Source: Gibbula magus
Lineage: Eukaryota > Mollusca > Gastropoda > Trochida > Trochidae
Direction: 5' to 3'
NCBI GenBank assembly: GCA_936450465.1
Contig: OW388304.1
Coordinates: 6,640,700-6,704,699 of the forward strand
Length of the DNA: 64,000 nt
The notes under the pieces are model-generated. The model was not told the DNA's origin, ran no database searches, and saw only the letters and a list, made by a program, of their open reading frames with translations. The position numbers and the translations under genes are program-made. Below, piece after piece: positions 1 through 13,629 of this stretch (within the stretch, counting starts at the first letter, position 1; each line of letters begins with the position of its first letter).

Positions 1-295
1 GTTCGGCTTCGGATCAAGAGGTCCGGGGTTCGAATCCCGCCAGGTGCACGGCAACTTTGTCTGCAGTAGAGAACTGTTCTACACGCAGTAAGGTTTGGGT
101 GCAATGCTACACTGAATTTCAGTGCAGTACCACCAATGGTTCGCTAGTTCAGGTCGATGCTCGCAGGTTTCACCGCAATGCATAGCCACATGGCATTGGG
201 GGCGTTCTCCCTGCCTGATAATAGCAGCCGTGATATAAGTGAAATACTCTTGAAAGCGGCGTTAAACTCACCTCACCTCACCTCACCTCAAATCT
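1..295 (+). repeat. tRNA-derived SINE, 5' end cut by window edge
   Basis: The first ~50 bases carry a T-arm with a perfect pol III B box (GGTTCGAATCC, stem CGGG/CCCG). A ~200-bp body follows and ends in AAGCGGCGTTAAACTCACC plus a CTCACC-type repeat tail (about 267-291). A second copy, reversed and lacking the tRNA head, lies at 42965-43190 and shares the body segments (cactgaatttcag, ggttcgctagtt, gtgatataagtgaaatactc). Two copies plus the tRNA-like promoter make SINE the best call. The tail resembles molluscan SINE tails, but the family name is not assigned. Confidence 0.8.
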
Positions 296-2565
296 AACAT
301 ATCTATCCTTGACCAATATGTGAAAATTAAATCAATTGTGTAGTTGAGAAGAATTGTGAACAGTGTAATTCGAAGTAAAAACGTAAAAAACATTCAGACA
401 ACAGCTAAATTTGTTTCAAATTAACAAAAAAGTTATATTCCTGTAACAAAGTACAAAAGATTTCAATGAATTTCAAAGAAAACAATTTCGGAACATGTTC
501 GTATCTATTTAAAGGGAAATTCAGCGAAATTTAAGGGTAAATGAGATTTTCGTATAAAGCATAATTTTGAATGTACAACTCCAAACATTTTATATGTAAT
601 AACGTGCAAAGGCTGAATTAAACAGTATATCAGACAAACAGAAAATCTGCCAGCCCGACTTTGTGTCCACAAACAACAGAGGTACGCTTTATCCCTCTCA
701 GTAAACATTTGCACGTTTGGGCGAAAGGAAAGACAACACAAGTTAGACAAAATCAAAGGAATATTTAAAAAAAAAAAATTCCTGAAGAAATACGAAACTA
801 GGTTGAATGCTATTAAATGCTATAACTTAATTTTAATACGATGATCTCATGACGACCAGTGTATCAGTGTGGTCAGGTATGTTGAAGAAATACATACTTC
901 AAAATACCGATACTCTGGTCGATATGAGCCCATTGATTACACATCGATTATTCAAGGCAAATCCATCTGATTTTTAACCTTTCCGTATGTATAACCTTAC
1001 TTCACATGAGAAGCACCTATTAAAAACTATTCTAAGTGTGTTGTTAAAGGAATTTATGCCCGGATCGTTTTAATTTTTGTTCTAGAAAGTAAGGACATTT
1101 GTACTCTTTTTATATACTTTGTTGATAGCATTCGAAGGTGAATGAAGCATATCTAATGCTATTAACTATTAACCATTTATCTGTTAAAATCATAAATAAT
1201 GAGTTACACAAACTGAATTACATGAAACGACGTCAAACTCTTTAATGAAATTTTACAGATTTCCCATTTTAGCCATATCTTACATGGGTTTTTTAGTTTT
1301 ATGTTATCACTGGACATTTCATTTCAACCAATTTATACAGCATTTCTTTAGCTAAATTAAGTATTCGGGAAATTTGCTGAAGTCATTTGTTATTGGCATG
1401 TTTATTATTATAAGGGGAGAGGGAAATATATAGTTTTAGTTTATTCGGGTGTCACGCAGTTTACAATAAAGCACCAGGATACAAATAAAACACATTTGGT
1501 AAAACTGCCCGGCCGTGTTCGATCATTAAAAGATATATATTAACCAAATTAGGAAGTCTGGATAACATATTGTTATTATCGTGTTGTTTTTAGGCGAAAG
1601 TCATGAATACCTATTATTTTTATCGTGTTGTTTTTTGTTTTGTCTAGCTTTATTCAATATTTGAACATTTCTGTACAGAGCACTCAACGACTGGCCCGAT
1701 TTAAAATTAAGTTTTCAGGGACTCAAACTGATTTTGTGTCTAGTCCGATTTTTTTTTTCGTGAGTTATCTACCCTAGACGGAAAAACTTCAAACCTCATA
1801 TATCGCAAACTAATCTTGATAATGTCATAAAACCTTTACCATAACAAAGTCTGCCGATTACACTCATAGTGGTTTTCGGTCATTATTATTATTTTTGTTT
1901 GTGAATTCAAACAAAGGAAAAGAAACTTGTGTGTACTTTCGCTGTTTTGAGGGTCGCATCCTTTTTTAATAACAGCAATACATACAGCTATGTTTGATAG
2001 TTCTTGTTGAAGCTGAATAACTGAGTTTTAATGTTGCATCTTATGAAGACTGAATTTCGACTTTAAAAGGTGCGAATTCCAATAAGACAGTTTATATTTC
2101 TGTTTATGATCTATAAAAGGATTGAATCCTTTAATAGCTTGTAAACATCTGTATATCATTAAATGGTGTGAAAAGGTTAGAAAGTTCCAAACAGAGATGA
2201 AACATACAATGAGCTTCCTCTACCGCCAGAGATCACACGCTGCCACGCAAAGCGTGAACATTAAACTGACAAATGATCTCTGTAAACTATTATAAGTTTG
2301 AATAAAACATCATTATAATGAAGTAGGCACTGCATGTGAAGTTTTGAAGGACCACAACATAGAGTGAATAGTTGAGACAGAACATCTACACATACCATGG
2401 GCATACTTTAAGGAGAGGGTCCCTTTTCTACATAAGTTGAAAAATTGAGGAATTAATAAATGAACAAATGGAAAGTTGACTATTTTGAAAATATAATGTT
2501 ATAATGTTTGAATACTTATTTGGGAATGTTTTCGTAATGGAAAACAATTTCGTTTGGAACAGTTC
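296..2565. other. No gene seen; AT-rich spacer with a degenerate repeat
   Basis: I see no convincing coding exon. Positions about 1735-1870 (poly-T run, GTGAGTTATCTACCC, AAACTTCAAACCT, CATAAAACCTTTACC) are a diverged copy of 14560-14720 inside the MITE-like element described there. Confidence 0.5.
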
Positions 2566-2569
2566 GATT

Positions 2570-5500
2570 AAAAATGATTTAATAAAAATTCAAGGCAAAG
2601 TTGCCCAAAGTGTATCACAAATAATTCGTATGAAGGTCTAATTATTATTTAAAAAATATATTGAATGATGTTCAAACGGTTTTTGCTAAAAAATATCTTC
2701 TGAAAACTTTATTTCAATTCAGGGCAAGGGTGCCAACAATCTATCACTTGCCTCAAATTGTAATAAACTTGTCTCAGACTGAAACAACCCTTTGTTAATG
2801 ATAATGTTTGATGTTTAAATAGTTTTTTTAAAATGTTATTTTTTGTAATAGAAAACAGGCTCTGTTGATATTGTTGGTATAAAAGTGATTTCTGAAAACT
2901 TATGACAATTCAGGGCAAGGTTGCCAAACATCTATCGCTTGCCTCAAATTGTAATAAACTCGTCTTAGACTGAAATAACCCTTTGTAAATGAAAAAGTTC
3001 GATGGTAAAATATTTTTTAAAGATGATTTTGTAATAGAAATCACTTTCTGTTGGAATTGTTGGTATAAAAGTGATTTCTGAAAACTGTATTACCATTCAG
3101 GGCAAGGGTGCCAAAAATCTATCGCTTGCCTCAAATTGTAATAAACTCGTCTCAGAGTGAAATAACCCTTTGTAAATGAAAATGTTCGATGGTTAAATAG
3201 TTTTATAAAGATGATTTTGTAATGGAAATCACTTTCTGTTGGAATTGTTGGTATAAAAGTGATTTCTGAAAACTTTATTACAATTCAGGGCAAGGGTGCC
3301 AAAAATCTATTGCTTGCCTCAAATTGTAATAAACTCGTCTAAGGCTGGATTAACCCTTTGTAAATGAAAATGTTCGATGGTAAAATAGTTTTTTAAAGAT
3401 TATTTTGTAATAGAAATCATTCTCTGTTGGAATTGTTGGTATAAAAGTGATTTCTGAAAACTTTATTACAATTCAGGGCAAGGGTGCCAAAAATCTATCG
3501 CTTGCCTCAAATTGTAATAAACTCGTCTCAGAGTGAAATAACCCTTTGTAAATGAAAATGTTCGATGGTTAAATAGTTTTATAAAGATGATTTTGTAATG
3601 GAAATCACTTTCTGTTGGAATTGTTGGTATAAAAGTGATTTCTGAAAACTTTATTACAATTCAGGGAAAGGGTGCCAAAAATCTATCGCTTGCCTCAAAT
3701 TGTAATAAACTCGTCTAAGGCTGGATTAACCCTTTGTAAATGAAAATGTTCGATGGTAAAATAGTTTTTTAAAGATTATTTTGTAATAGAAATCACTTTC
3801 TGTTGGAATTGTTGGTATAAAAGTGATTTCTGAAAACTTTATTACAATTCAGGGCAAGGGGGCCAAAAATCTATCGCTTGCCTCAAATTGTAATAAACTC
3901 GTCTCAGACTGAAATAACCCTATGTAAATGAAAATGTTCGATGGTAAAATAGCTTTATAAAGATGATTTTGAAATAGAAATCACTTTCTGTTGGAATTGT
4001 TGGTATAAAAGTGATTTCTGAAAACTTTATTACAATTCAGGGCAAGGGTGCCAAAAATCTATCGCTTGCCTCAAATTGTAATAAACTCGTCTAAGCCTGG
4101 ATTAACCCTTTGTAAATGAAAATGTTCGATGGTAAAATAGTTTTTTAAAGATTATTTTGTAATAGAAATCACTCTCTGTTGGAATTGTTGGTATAAAAGT
4201 GATTTCTTAAAACTTTATTACAATTCAGGGCAAGGGTGCCAAAAATCTATCGCTTGCCTCAAATTGTAATAAACTCGTCTAAGCCTGGATTAACCCTTTG
4301 TAAATGAAAATGTTCGATGGTAAAATAGTTTTTTAAAGATTATTTTGTAATAGAAATCACTCTCTGTTGGAATTGTTGGTATAAAAGTGATTTCTTAAAA
4401 CTTTATTACAATTCAGGGCAAGGGTGCCAAAAATCTATCGCTTGCCTCAAATTGTAATAAACTCGTCTCAGAGTGAAATAACCCTTTGTAAATGAAAATG
4501 TTCGATGGTTAAATAGTTTTATAAAGATGATTTTGTAATAGAAATCACTTTCTGTTGGAACTGTTGGTATAAAAGTGATTTCAGAAAACTTTATTACAAT
4601 TCAGGGAAAGGGTGCAAAAAATCTATCGCTTGCCTCAAATTGTAATAAACTCGTCTCAGACTGAAATAATCCTTTGCAAATGAAAATGTTCGATGGTTAA
4701 ATAGTTTTTAAGGATGATTTTGTAATAGAAATCACTTTCTGTTGGAATTGTTGGTATAAAAGTGATTTCTGAAAACTTTATTACAATTCAGGGCAAGGGT
4801 GCCAAAAATCTATCGCTTGCCTCAAATTGTAATAAACTCGTCTCAGAGTGAAATAACCCTTTGTAAATGAAAATGTTCGATGGTTAAATAGTTTTTAAAA
4901 GATGATTTTGTAATAGAAATCACTTTCTGTTGGAATTGTTGGTATAAAAGTGATTTCTGAAAACTGTATTACAATTCAGGGCAAGGGTGCCAAAAATCTA
5001 TCGCTTGCCTCAAATTGTAATAAACTCGTCTAAGGCTGGATTAACCCTTTGTAAATGAAAATGTTCGATGGTAAAATAGTTTTTTAGAGATTATTTTGTA
5101 ATAGAAATCAATTCCTGTTGGAATTGTTGGTATAGAAGTGATTTCTGAAAACTTTATTACAATTCAGGGCAAGGGTGCCAAAAATCTATCGCTTGCCTCA
5201 AATTGTAATAAACTCGTCTCAGAGTGAAATAACCCTTTGTAAATGAAAATGTTCGATGGTTAAATAGTTTTTAAAAGATGATTTTGTAATAGAAATCACT
5301 TTCTGTTGGAATTGTTGGTATAAAAGTGATTCCTGAAAACTTTATTACAATTCAGGGCAAGGGTGCCAAAATTCTATTGCTTGCCTCAAATTGTAATAAA
5401 CTCGTCTAAGGCTGGATTAACCCTTTGTAAATGAAAATGTTCGATGGTAAATTAGTTTTATAAAGATGATTTTGTAATAGAAATCACTTTCTGTTTGAAT

Positions 5501-8500
5501 TGTTGGTATAAAAGTGATTTCTGAAAACTTTATTACAATTCAGGGCAAGGGGGCCAAAAATCTATCGCTTGCCTCAAATTGTAATAAACTCGTCTCAGAG
5601 TGAAATAACCCTTTGTAAATGAAAATGTTCGATGGTTAAATAGTTTTATAAAGATGATTTTGTAATAGAAATCACTTTCTGTTGGAATTGTTGGTATAAA
5701 AGTGATTTCTGAAAACTTTATTACAATTCAGGGCAAGGGTGCCAAAAATCTATCGCTTGCCTCAAATTGTAATAAACTCGTCTCAGAGTGAAATAATCCT
5801 TTGTAAATGAAAATGTTCGATGGTTAAATAGTTTTATAAAGATGATTTTGTAATAGAAATCACTTTCTGTTGGAATTGTTGGTATAAAAGTGATTTCTGA
5901 AAACTTTATTATAATTCAGGGCAAGGGGGCCAAAAATCTATCGCTTGCCTCAAATTGTAATAAACTCGTCTCAGAGTGAAATAACCCTTTGTAAATGAAA
6001 ATGTTCGATGGTAAAATAGCTTTATAAAGATGATTTTGTAATAGAAATAACTTTCTGTTGGAATTGTTGGTATAAAACTGATTTCTGAAAGCTTTATTAC
6101 AATTCAGGGCAAGGGTGCCAAAAATCTATCGCTTGCCTCAAATTGTAATAAACTCGTCTCAGAGCGAAATAACCCTTTGTAAATGAAAATGTTCGATGGT
6201 AAAATAGTTTTTTAAAGATTATTTTGTAATAGAAATCACTTTCTGTTGGAATTGTTGGTATAAAAGTGATTTCTGAAAACTTTATTACAATTCAGGGCAA
6301 GGGTGCCAAAAATCTATCGCTTGCCTCAAATTGTAATAAACTCGTCTAAGGCTGGATTAACCCTTTGTAAATGAAAATGTTCGATGGTAAAATAGTTTTT
6401 TAAAGATTATTTTGTAATAGAAATCACTTTCTGTTGGAATTGTTGGTATAAAAGTGATTTCTGAAAACTTTATTACAATTCAGGGCAAGGGGGCCAAAAA
6501 TCTATCGCTTGCCTCAAATTGTAATAAACTCGTCTCAGACTGAAATAACCCTTTGTAAATGAAAATGTTCGATGGTAAAATAGCTTTATAAAGATGATTT
6601 TGAAATAGAAATCACTTTCTGTTGGAATTGTTGGTATAAAAGTGATTTCTGAAAAGTTTATTACAATTCAGGGCAAGGGTGCCAAAAATCTATCGCTTGC
6701 CTCAAATTGTAATAAACTCGTCTAAGGCTGGATTAACCCTTTGTAAATGAAAATGTTCGATGGTAAAATAGTTTTTTAAAGATTATTTTGTAATAGAAAT
6801 CACTCTCTGTTGGAATTGTTGGTATAAAAGTGATTTCTGAAAACTTTATTACAATTCAGGGCAAGGGTGCCAAAAATCTATCGCTTGCCTCAAATTGTAA
6901 TAAACTCGTCTAAGCCTGGATTAACCCTTTGTAAATGAAAATGTTCGATGGTAAAATAGTTTTTTAAAGATTATTTTGTAATAGAAATCACTCTCTGTTG
7001 GAATTGTTGGTATAAAAGTGATTTCTTAAAACTTTATTACAATTCAGGGCAAGGGTGCCAAAAATCTATCGCTTGCCTCAAATTGTAATAAACTCGTCTC
7101 AGAGTGAAATAACCCTTTGTAAATGAAAATGTTCGATGTTTAAATAGTTTTATAAAGATGATTTTGTAATAGAAATCACTTTCTGTTGGAACTGTTGGTA
7201 TAAAAGTGATTTCAGAAAACTTTATTACAATTCAGGGCAAGGGTGCCAAAAATCTATCGCTTGCCTCAAATTGTAATAAACTCGTCTCAGACTGAAATAA
7301 CCCTTTGTAAATGAAAATGTTCGATGGTAAAATAGCTTTATAAAGATGATTTTGAAATAGAAATCACTTTCTGTTGGAATTGTTGGTATAAAAGTGATTT
7401 CTGAAAACTTTATTACAATTCAGGGCAAGGGGGCCAAAAATCTATCGCTTGCCTCAAATTGTAATAAACTCGTCTAAGGCTGGATTAACCCTTTGTAAAT
7501 GAAAATGTTCGATGGTAAATTAGTTTTATAAAGATGATTTTGTAATAGAAATCACTTTCTGTTGGAATTGTTGGTATAAAAGTGATTTCTGAAAACTTTA
7601 TTACAATTCAGGGCAAGGGGGCCAAAAATCTATCGCTTGCCTCAAATTGTAATAAACTCGTCTCAGAGTGAAATAACCCTTTGTAAATGAAAATGTTCGA
7701 TGGTTAAATAGTTTTATAAAGATGATTTTGTAATAGAAATCACTTTCTGTTGGAATTGTTGGTATAAAAGTGATTTCTGAAAACTTTATTACAATTCAGG
7801 GCAAGGGTGCCAAAAATCTATCGCTTGCCTCAAATTGTAATAAACTCGTCTCAGAGTGAAATAATCCTTTGTAAATGAAAATGTTCGATGGTTAAATAGT
7901 TTTATAAAGATGATTTTGTAATAGAAATCACTTTCTGTTGGAATTGTTGGTATAAAAGTGATTTCTGAAAACTTTATTACAATTCAGGGCAAGGGGGCCA
8001 AAAATCTATCGCTTGCCTCAAATTGTAATAAACTCGTCTCAGAGTGAAATAACCCTTTGTAAATGAAAATGTTCGATGGTTAAATAGTTTTTAAAAGATG
8101 ATTTTGTAATAGAAATCACTTTCTGTTGGAATTGTTGGTATAAAAGTGATTCCTGAAAACTTTATTACAATTCAGGGCAAGGGTGCCAAAAATCTATTGC
8201 TTGCCTCAAATTGTAATAAACTCGTCTAAGGCTGGATTAACCCTTTGTAAATGAAAATGTTCGATGGTAAATTAGTTTTATAAAGATGATTTTGTAATAG
8301 AAATCACTTTCTGTTTGAATTGTTGGTATAAAAGTGATTTCTGAAAACTTTATTACAATTCAGGGCAAGGGGGCCAAAAATCTATCGCTTGCCTCAAATT
8401 GTAATAAACTCGTCTCAGAGTGAAATAACCCTTTGTAAATGAAAATGTTCGATGGTTAAATAGTTTTATAAAGATGATTTTGTAATAGAAATCACTTTCT

Positions 8501-11500
8501 GTTGGAATTGTTGGTATAAAAGTGATTTCTGAAAACTTTATTACAATTCAGGGCAAGGGTGCCAAAAATCTATCGCTTGCCTCAAATTGTAATAAACTCG
8601 TCTCAGAGTGAAATAATCCTTTGTAAATGAAAATGTTCGATGGTTAAATAGTTTTATAAAGATGATTTTGTAATAGAAATCACTTTCTGTTGGAATTGTT
8701 GGTATAAAAGTGATTTCTGAAAACTTTATTATAATTCAGGGCAAGGGGGCCAAAAATCTATCGCTTGCCTCAAATTGTAATAAACTCGTCTCAGAGTGAA
8801 ATAACCCTTTGTAAATGAAAATGTTCGATGGTAAAATAGCTTTATAAAGATGATTTTGTAATAGAAATAACTTTCTGTTGGAATTGTTGGTATAAAACTG
8901 ATTTCTGAAAGCTTTATTACAATTCAGGGCAAGGGTTCCAAAAATCTATCGCTTGCCTCAAATTGTAATAAACTCGTCTCAGAGCGAAATAACCCTTTGT
9001 AAATGAAAATGTTCGATGGTAAAATAGTTTTTTAAAGATTATTTTGTAATAGAAATCACTTTCTGTTGGAATTGTTGGTATAAAAGTGATTTCTGAAAAC
9101 TTTATTACAATTCAGGGCAAGGGTGCCAAAAATCTATCGCTTGCCTCAAATTGTAATAAACTCGTCTAAGGCTGGATTAACCCTTTGTAAATGAAAATGT
9201 TCGATGGTAAAATAGTTTTTTAAAGATTATTTTGTAATAGAAATCACTTTCTGTTGGAATTGTTGGTATAAAAGTGATTTCTGAAAACTTTATTACAATT
9301 CAGGGCAAGGGGGCCAAAAATCTATCGCTTGCCTCAAATTGTAATAAACTCGTCTCAGACTGAAATAACCCTTTGTAAATGAAAATGTTCGATGGTAAAA
9401 TAGCTTTATAAAGATGATTTTGAAATAGAAATCACTTTCTGTTGGAATTGTTGGTATAAAAGTGATTTCTGAAAACTTTATTACAATTCAGGGCAAGGGT
9501 GCCAAAAATCTATCGCTTGCCTCAAATTGTAATAAACTCGTCTAAGGCTGGATTAACCCTTTGTAAATGAAAATGTTCGATGGTAAAATAGTTTTTTAAA
9601 GATTATTTTGTAATAGAAATCACTCTCTGTTGGAATTGTTGGTATAAAAGTGATTTCTGAAAACTTTATTACAATTCAGGGCAAGGGTGCCAAAAATCTA
9701 TCGCTTGCCTCAAATTGTAATAAACTCGTCTAAGCCTGGATTAACCCTTTGTAAATGAAAATGTTCGATGGTAAAATAGTTTTTTAGAGATTATTTTGTA
9801 ATAGAAATCACTTCCTGTTGGAATTGTTGGTATAAAAGTGATTTCTGAAAACTTTATTACAATTCAGGGCAAGGGTGCCAAAAATCTATCGCTTGCCTCA
9901 AATTGTAATAAACTCGTCTCAGAGTGAAATAACCCTTTGTAAATGAAAATGTTCGATGGTTAAATAGTTTTTAAAAGATGATTTTGTAATAGAAATCACT
10001 TTCTGTTGGAATTGTTGGTATAAAAGTGATTCCTGAAAACTTTATTACAATTCAGGGCAAGGGTGCCAAAAATCTATCGCTTGCCTCAAATTGTAATAAA
10101 CTCGTCTAAGGCTGGATTAACCCTTTGTAAATGAAAATGTTCGATGGTAAATTAGTTTTATAAAGATGATTTTGTAATAGAAATCACTTTCTGTTGGAAT
10201 TGTTGGTATAAAAGTGATTTCTGAAAACTTTATTACAATTCAGGGCAAGGGGGCCAAAAATCTATCGCTTGCCTCAAATTGTAATAAACTCGTCTCAGAG
10301 TGAAATAACCCTTTGTAAATGAAAATGTTCGATGGTTAAATAGTTTTATAAAGATGATTTTGTAATAGAAATCACTTTCTGTTGGAATTGTTGGTATAAA
10401 AGTGATTTCTGAAAACTTTATTACAATTCAGGGCAAGGGTGCCAAAAATCTATCGCTTGCCTCAAATTGTAATAAACTCGTCTCAGAGTGAAATAATCCT
10501 TTGTAAATGAAAATGTTCGATGGTTAAATAGTTTTATAAAGATGATTTTGTAATAGAAATCACTTTCTGTTGGAATTGTTGGTATAAAAGTGATTTCTGA
10601 AAACTTTATTACAATTCAGGGCAAGGGGGCCAAAAATCTATCGCTTGCCTCAAATTGTAATAAACTCGTCTCAGAGTGAAATAACCCTTTGTAAATGAAA
10701 ATGTTCGATGGTTAAATAGTTTTTAAAAGATGATTTTGTAATAGAAATCACTTTCTGTTAAAATTGTTGGTATAAAAGTGATTCCTGAAAACTTTATTAC
10801 AATTCAGGGCAAGGGTGCCAAAAATCTATCGCTTGCCTCAAATTGTAATAAACTCGTCTAAGGCTGGATTAACCCTTTGTAAATGAAAATGTTCGATGGT
10901 AAAATAGTTTTATAAAGATGATTTTGTAATAGAAATCACTTTCTGTTGGAATTGATGGTATAAAAGTGATTTCTGAAAACTTTATTACAATTCAGGGCAA
11001 GGGGGCCAAAAATCTATCCCTTGCCTCAAATTGTAATAAACTCGTCTCAGAGTGAAATAATCCTTTGTAAATGAAAATGTTCGATGGTTAAATAGTTTTA
11101 TAAAGATGATTTTGTAATAGAAATCACTTTCTGTTGGAATTGTTGGTATAAAAGTGATTTCTGAAAACTTTATTACAATTCAGGGCAAGGGGGCCAAAAA
11201 TCTATCGCTTGCCTCAAATTGTAATAAACTCGTCTCAGAGTGAAATAACCCTTTGTAAATGAAAATGTTCGATGGTAAAATAGCTTTATAAAGATGATTT
11301 TGTAATAGAAATAACTTTCTGTTGGAATTGTTGGTATAAAACTGATTTCTGAAAGCTTTATTACAATTCAGGGCAAGGGTGCCAAAAATCTATCGCTTGC
11401 CTCAAATTGTAATAAACTCGTCTCAGAGCGAAATAACCCTTTGTAAATGAAAATGTTCGATGGTAAAATAGTTTTTTAAAGATGATTTTGTAATAGAAAT

Positions 11501-11560
11501 CACTTTCTGTTGGAATTGTTGGTATAAAAGTGATTTCTGAAAACGTTATTACAATTCAGG
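2570..11560 (+). repeat. 188-bp satellite array, about 48 tandem monomers
   Basis: The landmark ATTCAGGGCAAGGG recurs at 3095, 3283, 3471, 3659 and 3847, exactly 188 bp apart, and continues to about 11550. Monomers near the left edge (2587-2950) are diverged and the right edge is scrambled, as expected at satellite borders. Each monomer has two inverted repeats: 21-nt arms (18/21 paired) starting TTTATTACAATT and ending AATTGTAATAAA, and perfect 12-nt arms AGAAATCACTTT / AAAGTGATTTCT. Private variants recur at offsets of 2820 bp (15 monomers), showing higher-order amplification. No ORF runs through it. Confidence 0.97.
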
Positions 11561-11625
11561 GCAAATTTTATTACAATTCACGGCAGGTATTACAATTTGC
11601 GATTTTTATTACAATTCAGGGCACA
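11548..11625 (+). repeat. Scrambled right edge of the satellite
   Basis: Four short spaced copies of the hairpin arm TTATTACAATTCAGGGCA occur without the rest of the monomer, with spacings of about 20-30 bp. The regular 188-bp period ends here, and the DUF3504-like fragment starts about 60 bp further on. Confidence 0.6.
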
Positions 11626-11685
11626 ACAGCTTCCCCGGCTTTTCAGCTAATCAAATCATCACCTCACACGATCAGCTGTTCAGCG

Positions 11686-11957
11686 ATGGCGTCAGCGTCC
11701 GAAAATAGAAACCAGCATTTCGCTGACATCACAGATGAAAAACAAAAAGAAATTCTGGAATAATTCTGAAATTCTGAATACTAAAAGGTCAACTGCTGTG
11801 AAGGTTTTTCGCGAATATTTACAGCAAAGGGGTAAATCGGCTGATTTTGAGAAGAAGAACACAAGAACTCGATTCATCACTGTCAATGTTTTACCCGGAT
11901 GCCCGGTCGGAGAAAGGCGAACACTACAAGAAGATTACATTAAAGAGCAATCACGGA
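11686..11957 (+). pseudogene. DUF3504/KIAA1958-like N-terminal fragment with frameshifts
   Basis: From the ATG at 11686 the product reads MASASENRNQHFADITDEKQ..., then in a second frame NTKRSTAVKVFREYL, then in a third frame ELDSSLSMFYPDARSEKGEHYKK. This order (acidic FADI..E start, NTKR..AVKVFREYL, LDSSL..FY.DAR...G..YKK) is the one I know from the DUF3504 domain of KIAA1958/QRICH1/ZMYM-like proteins, a family linked to Crypton tyrosine recombinases. Frame changes near 11760 and 11855, and a stop (TAG) after KSNHGC, show that it is broken and truncated. The recombinase part is absent. The family call rests on remembered consensus, not a search. Confidence 0.6.
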
Positions 11958-11959
11958 TG

Positions 11960-13430
11960 TTAGTGTTTCAAATTTTTGGAAAATAAACTTATAACGTCAT
12001 TCGCCAGAGAATTTTTTTATCTACAACATGGCATATGTTAAATAATTTTCTTAATCGATGTTCATGTGTAAACTTCTCAACAGTTGGTCTACCGAGTGCT
12101 GTACTGAACCGACACAGTACATTTGTCAGTAACCTCTTCTATATCACCCGAAACTGGGCCAACAATTATTATTATCCATACGTTCGTTGTTTGCTTCATC
12201 AAGAAATTACGACACTTATGAATTTATCTCATTCTTCAGTTAATTAATGAAATCGTACTCACCACAATGAGTGATTTCATTGCAAAATACACAAATATAA
12301 CATGGCTAGAATAGCGCCTAATAAACACAAGTTGAGAATGAAACAATAATTTTGAACTGCTGTTTGGAATGAAAACGAAACGCTATTATCAATTTCTTGA
12401 TGAAAAGTCAATTTAATACGTAGAATACAAAGCAATATTATGCCCACTATAGAAAAAGAACCACCAAACAAATACATTTCAACAGTAATATCCATCTTAA
12501 AACGTACATTTAAGGAGGTTGTTTGAACCTGTTTACATATTTTGATGAAGAAAAACATGCAAATGGTGGTCGTCATGACATGACGTTACTCAAAGGACCG
12601 ATAACTCTCATCTCCCCTCCTCGAAAAATGCGCATGCTTCATTCAGAATTACTAGAACAAGTTATACTGATTTCGCCATACCGAACATCTTAAATTAAAG
12701 AAGGGTTTGATTTTACAAGTGAATAGTTAATGTTGCAATATTATTTATACAGAAACTTTGACAGGGTGATATCACTCAGCTGTTCCAATCATTTAAAGGG
12801 ACAACCAAAATACGTTTTAAAATACAATCAATCGTATGAAAAACAAATTGGTAATTAAAATGGAAAGTTTTACATATCTCGTCCCTCTTTCATATCAAGT
12901 TTTATTGGACAAAGCATATTAATTTCACTCGAGACATCAACTAAACTGACAGGCAAAAGAAAGTATAACACTCACTTGTTTTCGATTAATTTAATTTTTA
13001 AAAGAAATGAGATGCATTTGATTATGGAACGATACAATAACACATCTCGGCAGTAGTGACTGCTTTATTTTTTAACTAAAATATCATTATTTAAAGTAGA
13101 CAGGGGTAAGGAATCAAATTTACACCAACATGACTCCTACCATGTTTAAAATGTTGTACATGTGTGCAGGAGGAAGCACATTTATTTTCACACAGAGTAT
13201 GTGTTGTGTTTTATCAAAATTAATTTGGGGGAATTTCAAAATTTAAATTTTAAATTTTAACTTAAAAATTTTAAACCGCGTAGAGGTATTCTTTGAATGA
13301 TTTAATCTTTTGAACTAATTTCACAAACAAGTCCGTTTTGGAATACGACGTCGAAAACTCGAGATATTTGACTTTGAAAGTTATACATATGATATTTACA
13401 ACTGAGCCATATACTTTGTTTCGCCCGTAC
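11960..13430. other. No gene seen
   Basis: AT-rich sequence with only short unrelated ORFs. I found no splice-consistent exon, RNA gene or recognisable repeat. Confidence 0.5.

Positions 13431-13433
<3 letters not shown>

Positions 13434-13503
<70 letters not shown>
13434..13503. repeat. (TA)n microsatellite, about 35 copies
   Basis: An uninterrupted alternating TA run of about 70 bases. Predicted tyrosine-isoleucine ORFs on both strands here are artefacts of the repeat. Confidence 0.98.
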
Positions 13504-13507
<4 letters not shown>

Positions 13508-13629
13508 GTCCAGAGGTGCGCTGTATCTCTCTCAGTGAACATTTTGACGTGTGCGTTTTTCCGATTAGCATTTTCCGATTCTATCAGATGGAAAACTCAA
13601 ATTAAGTAAAAAACACTCAACTGTGAAGC

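Noticed and set aside
505..756. 83-codon minus-strand ORF
   Set aside because: No family motif, splice support or repeat homology; likely chance.
2570..11560. CRISPR array
   Set aside because: The 188-bp units are contiguous with no unique spacers, and the DNA is eukaryotic.
13302..13571. ORFs with tyrosine-isoleucine runs on both strands
   Set aside because: They are the translated TA microsatellite.
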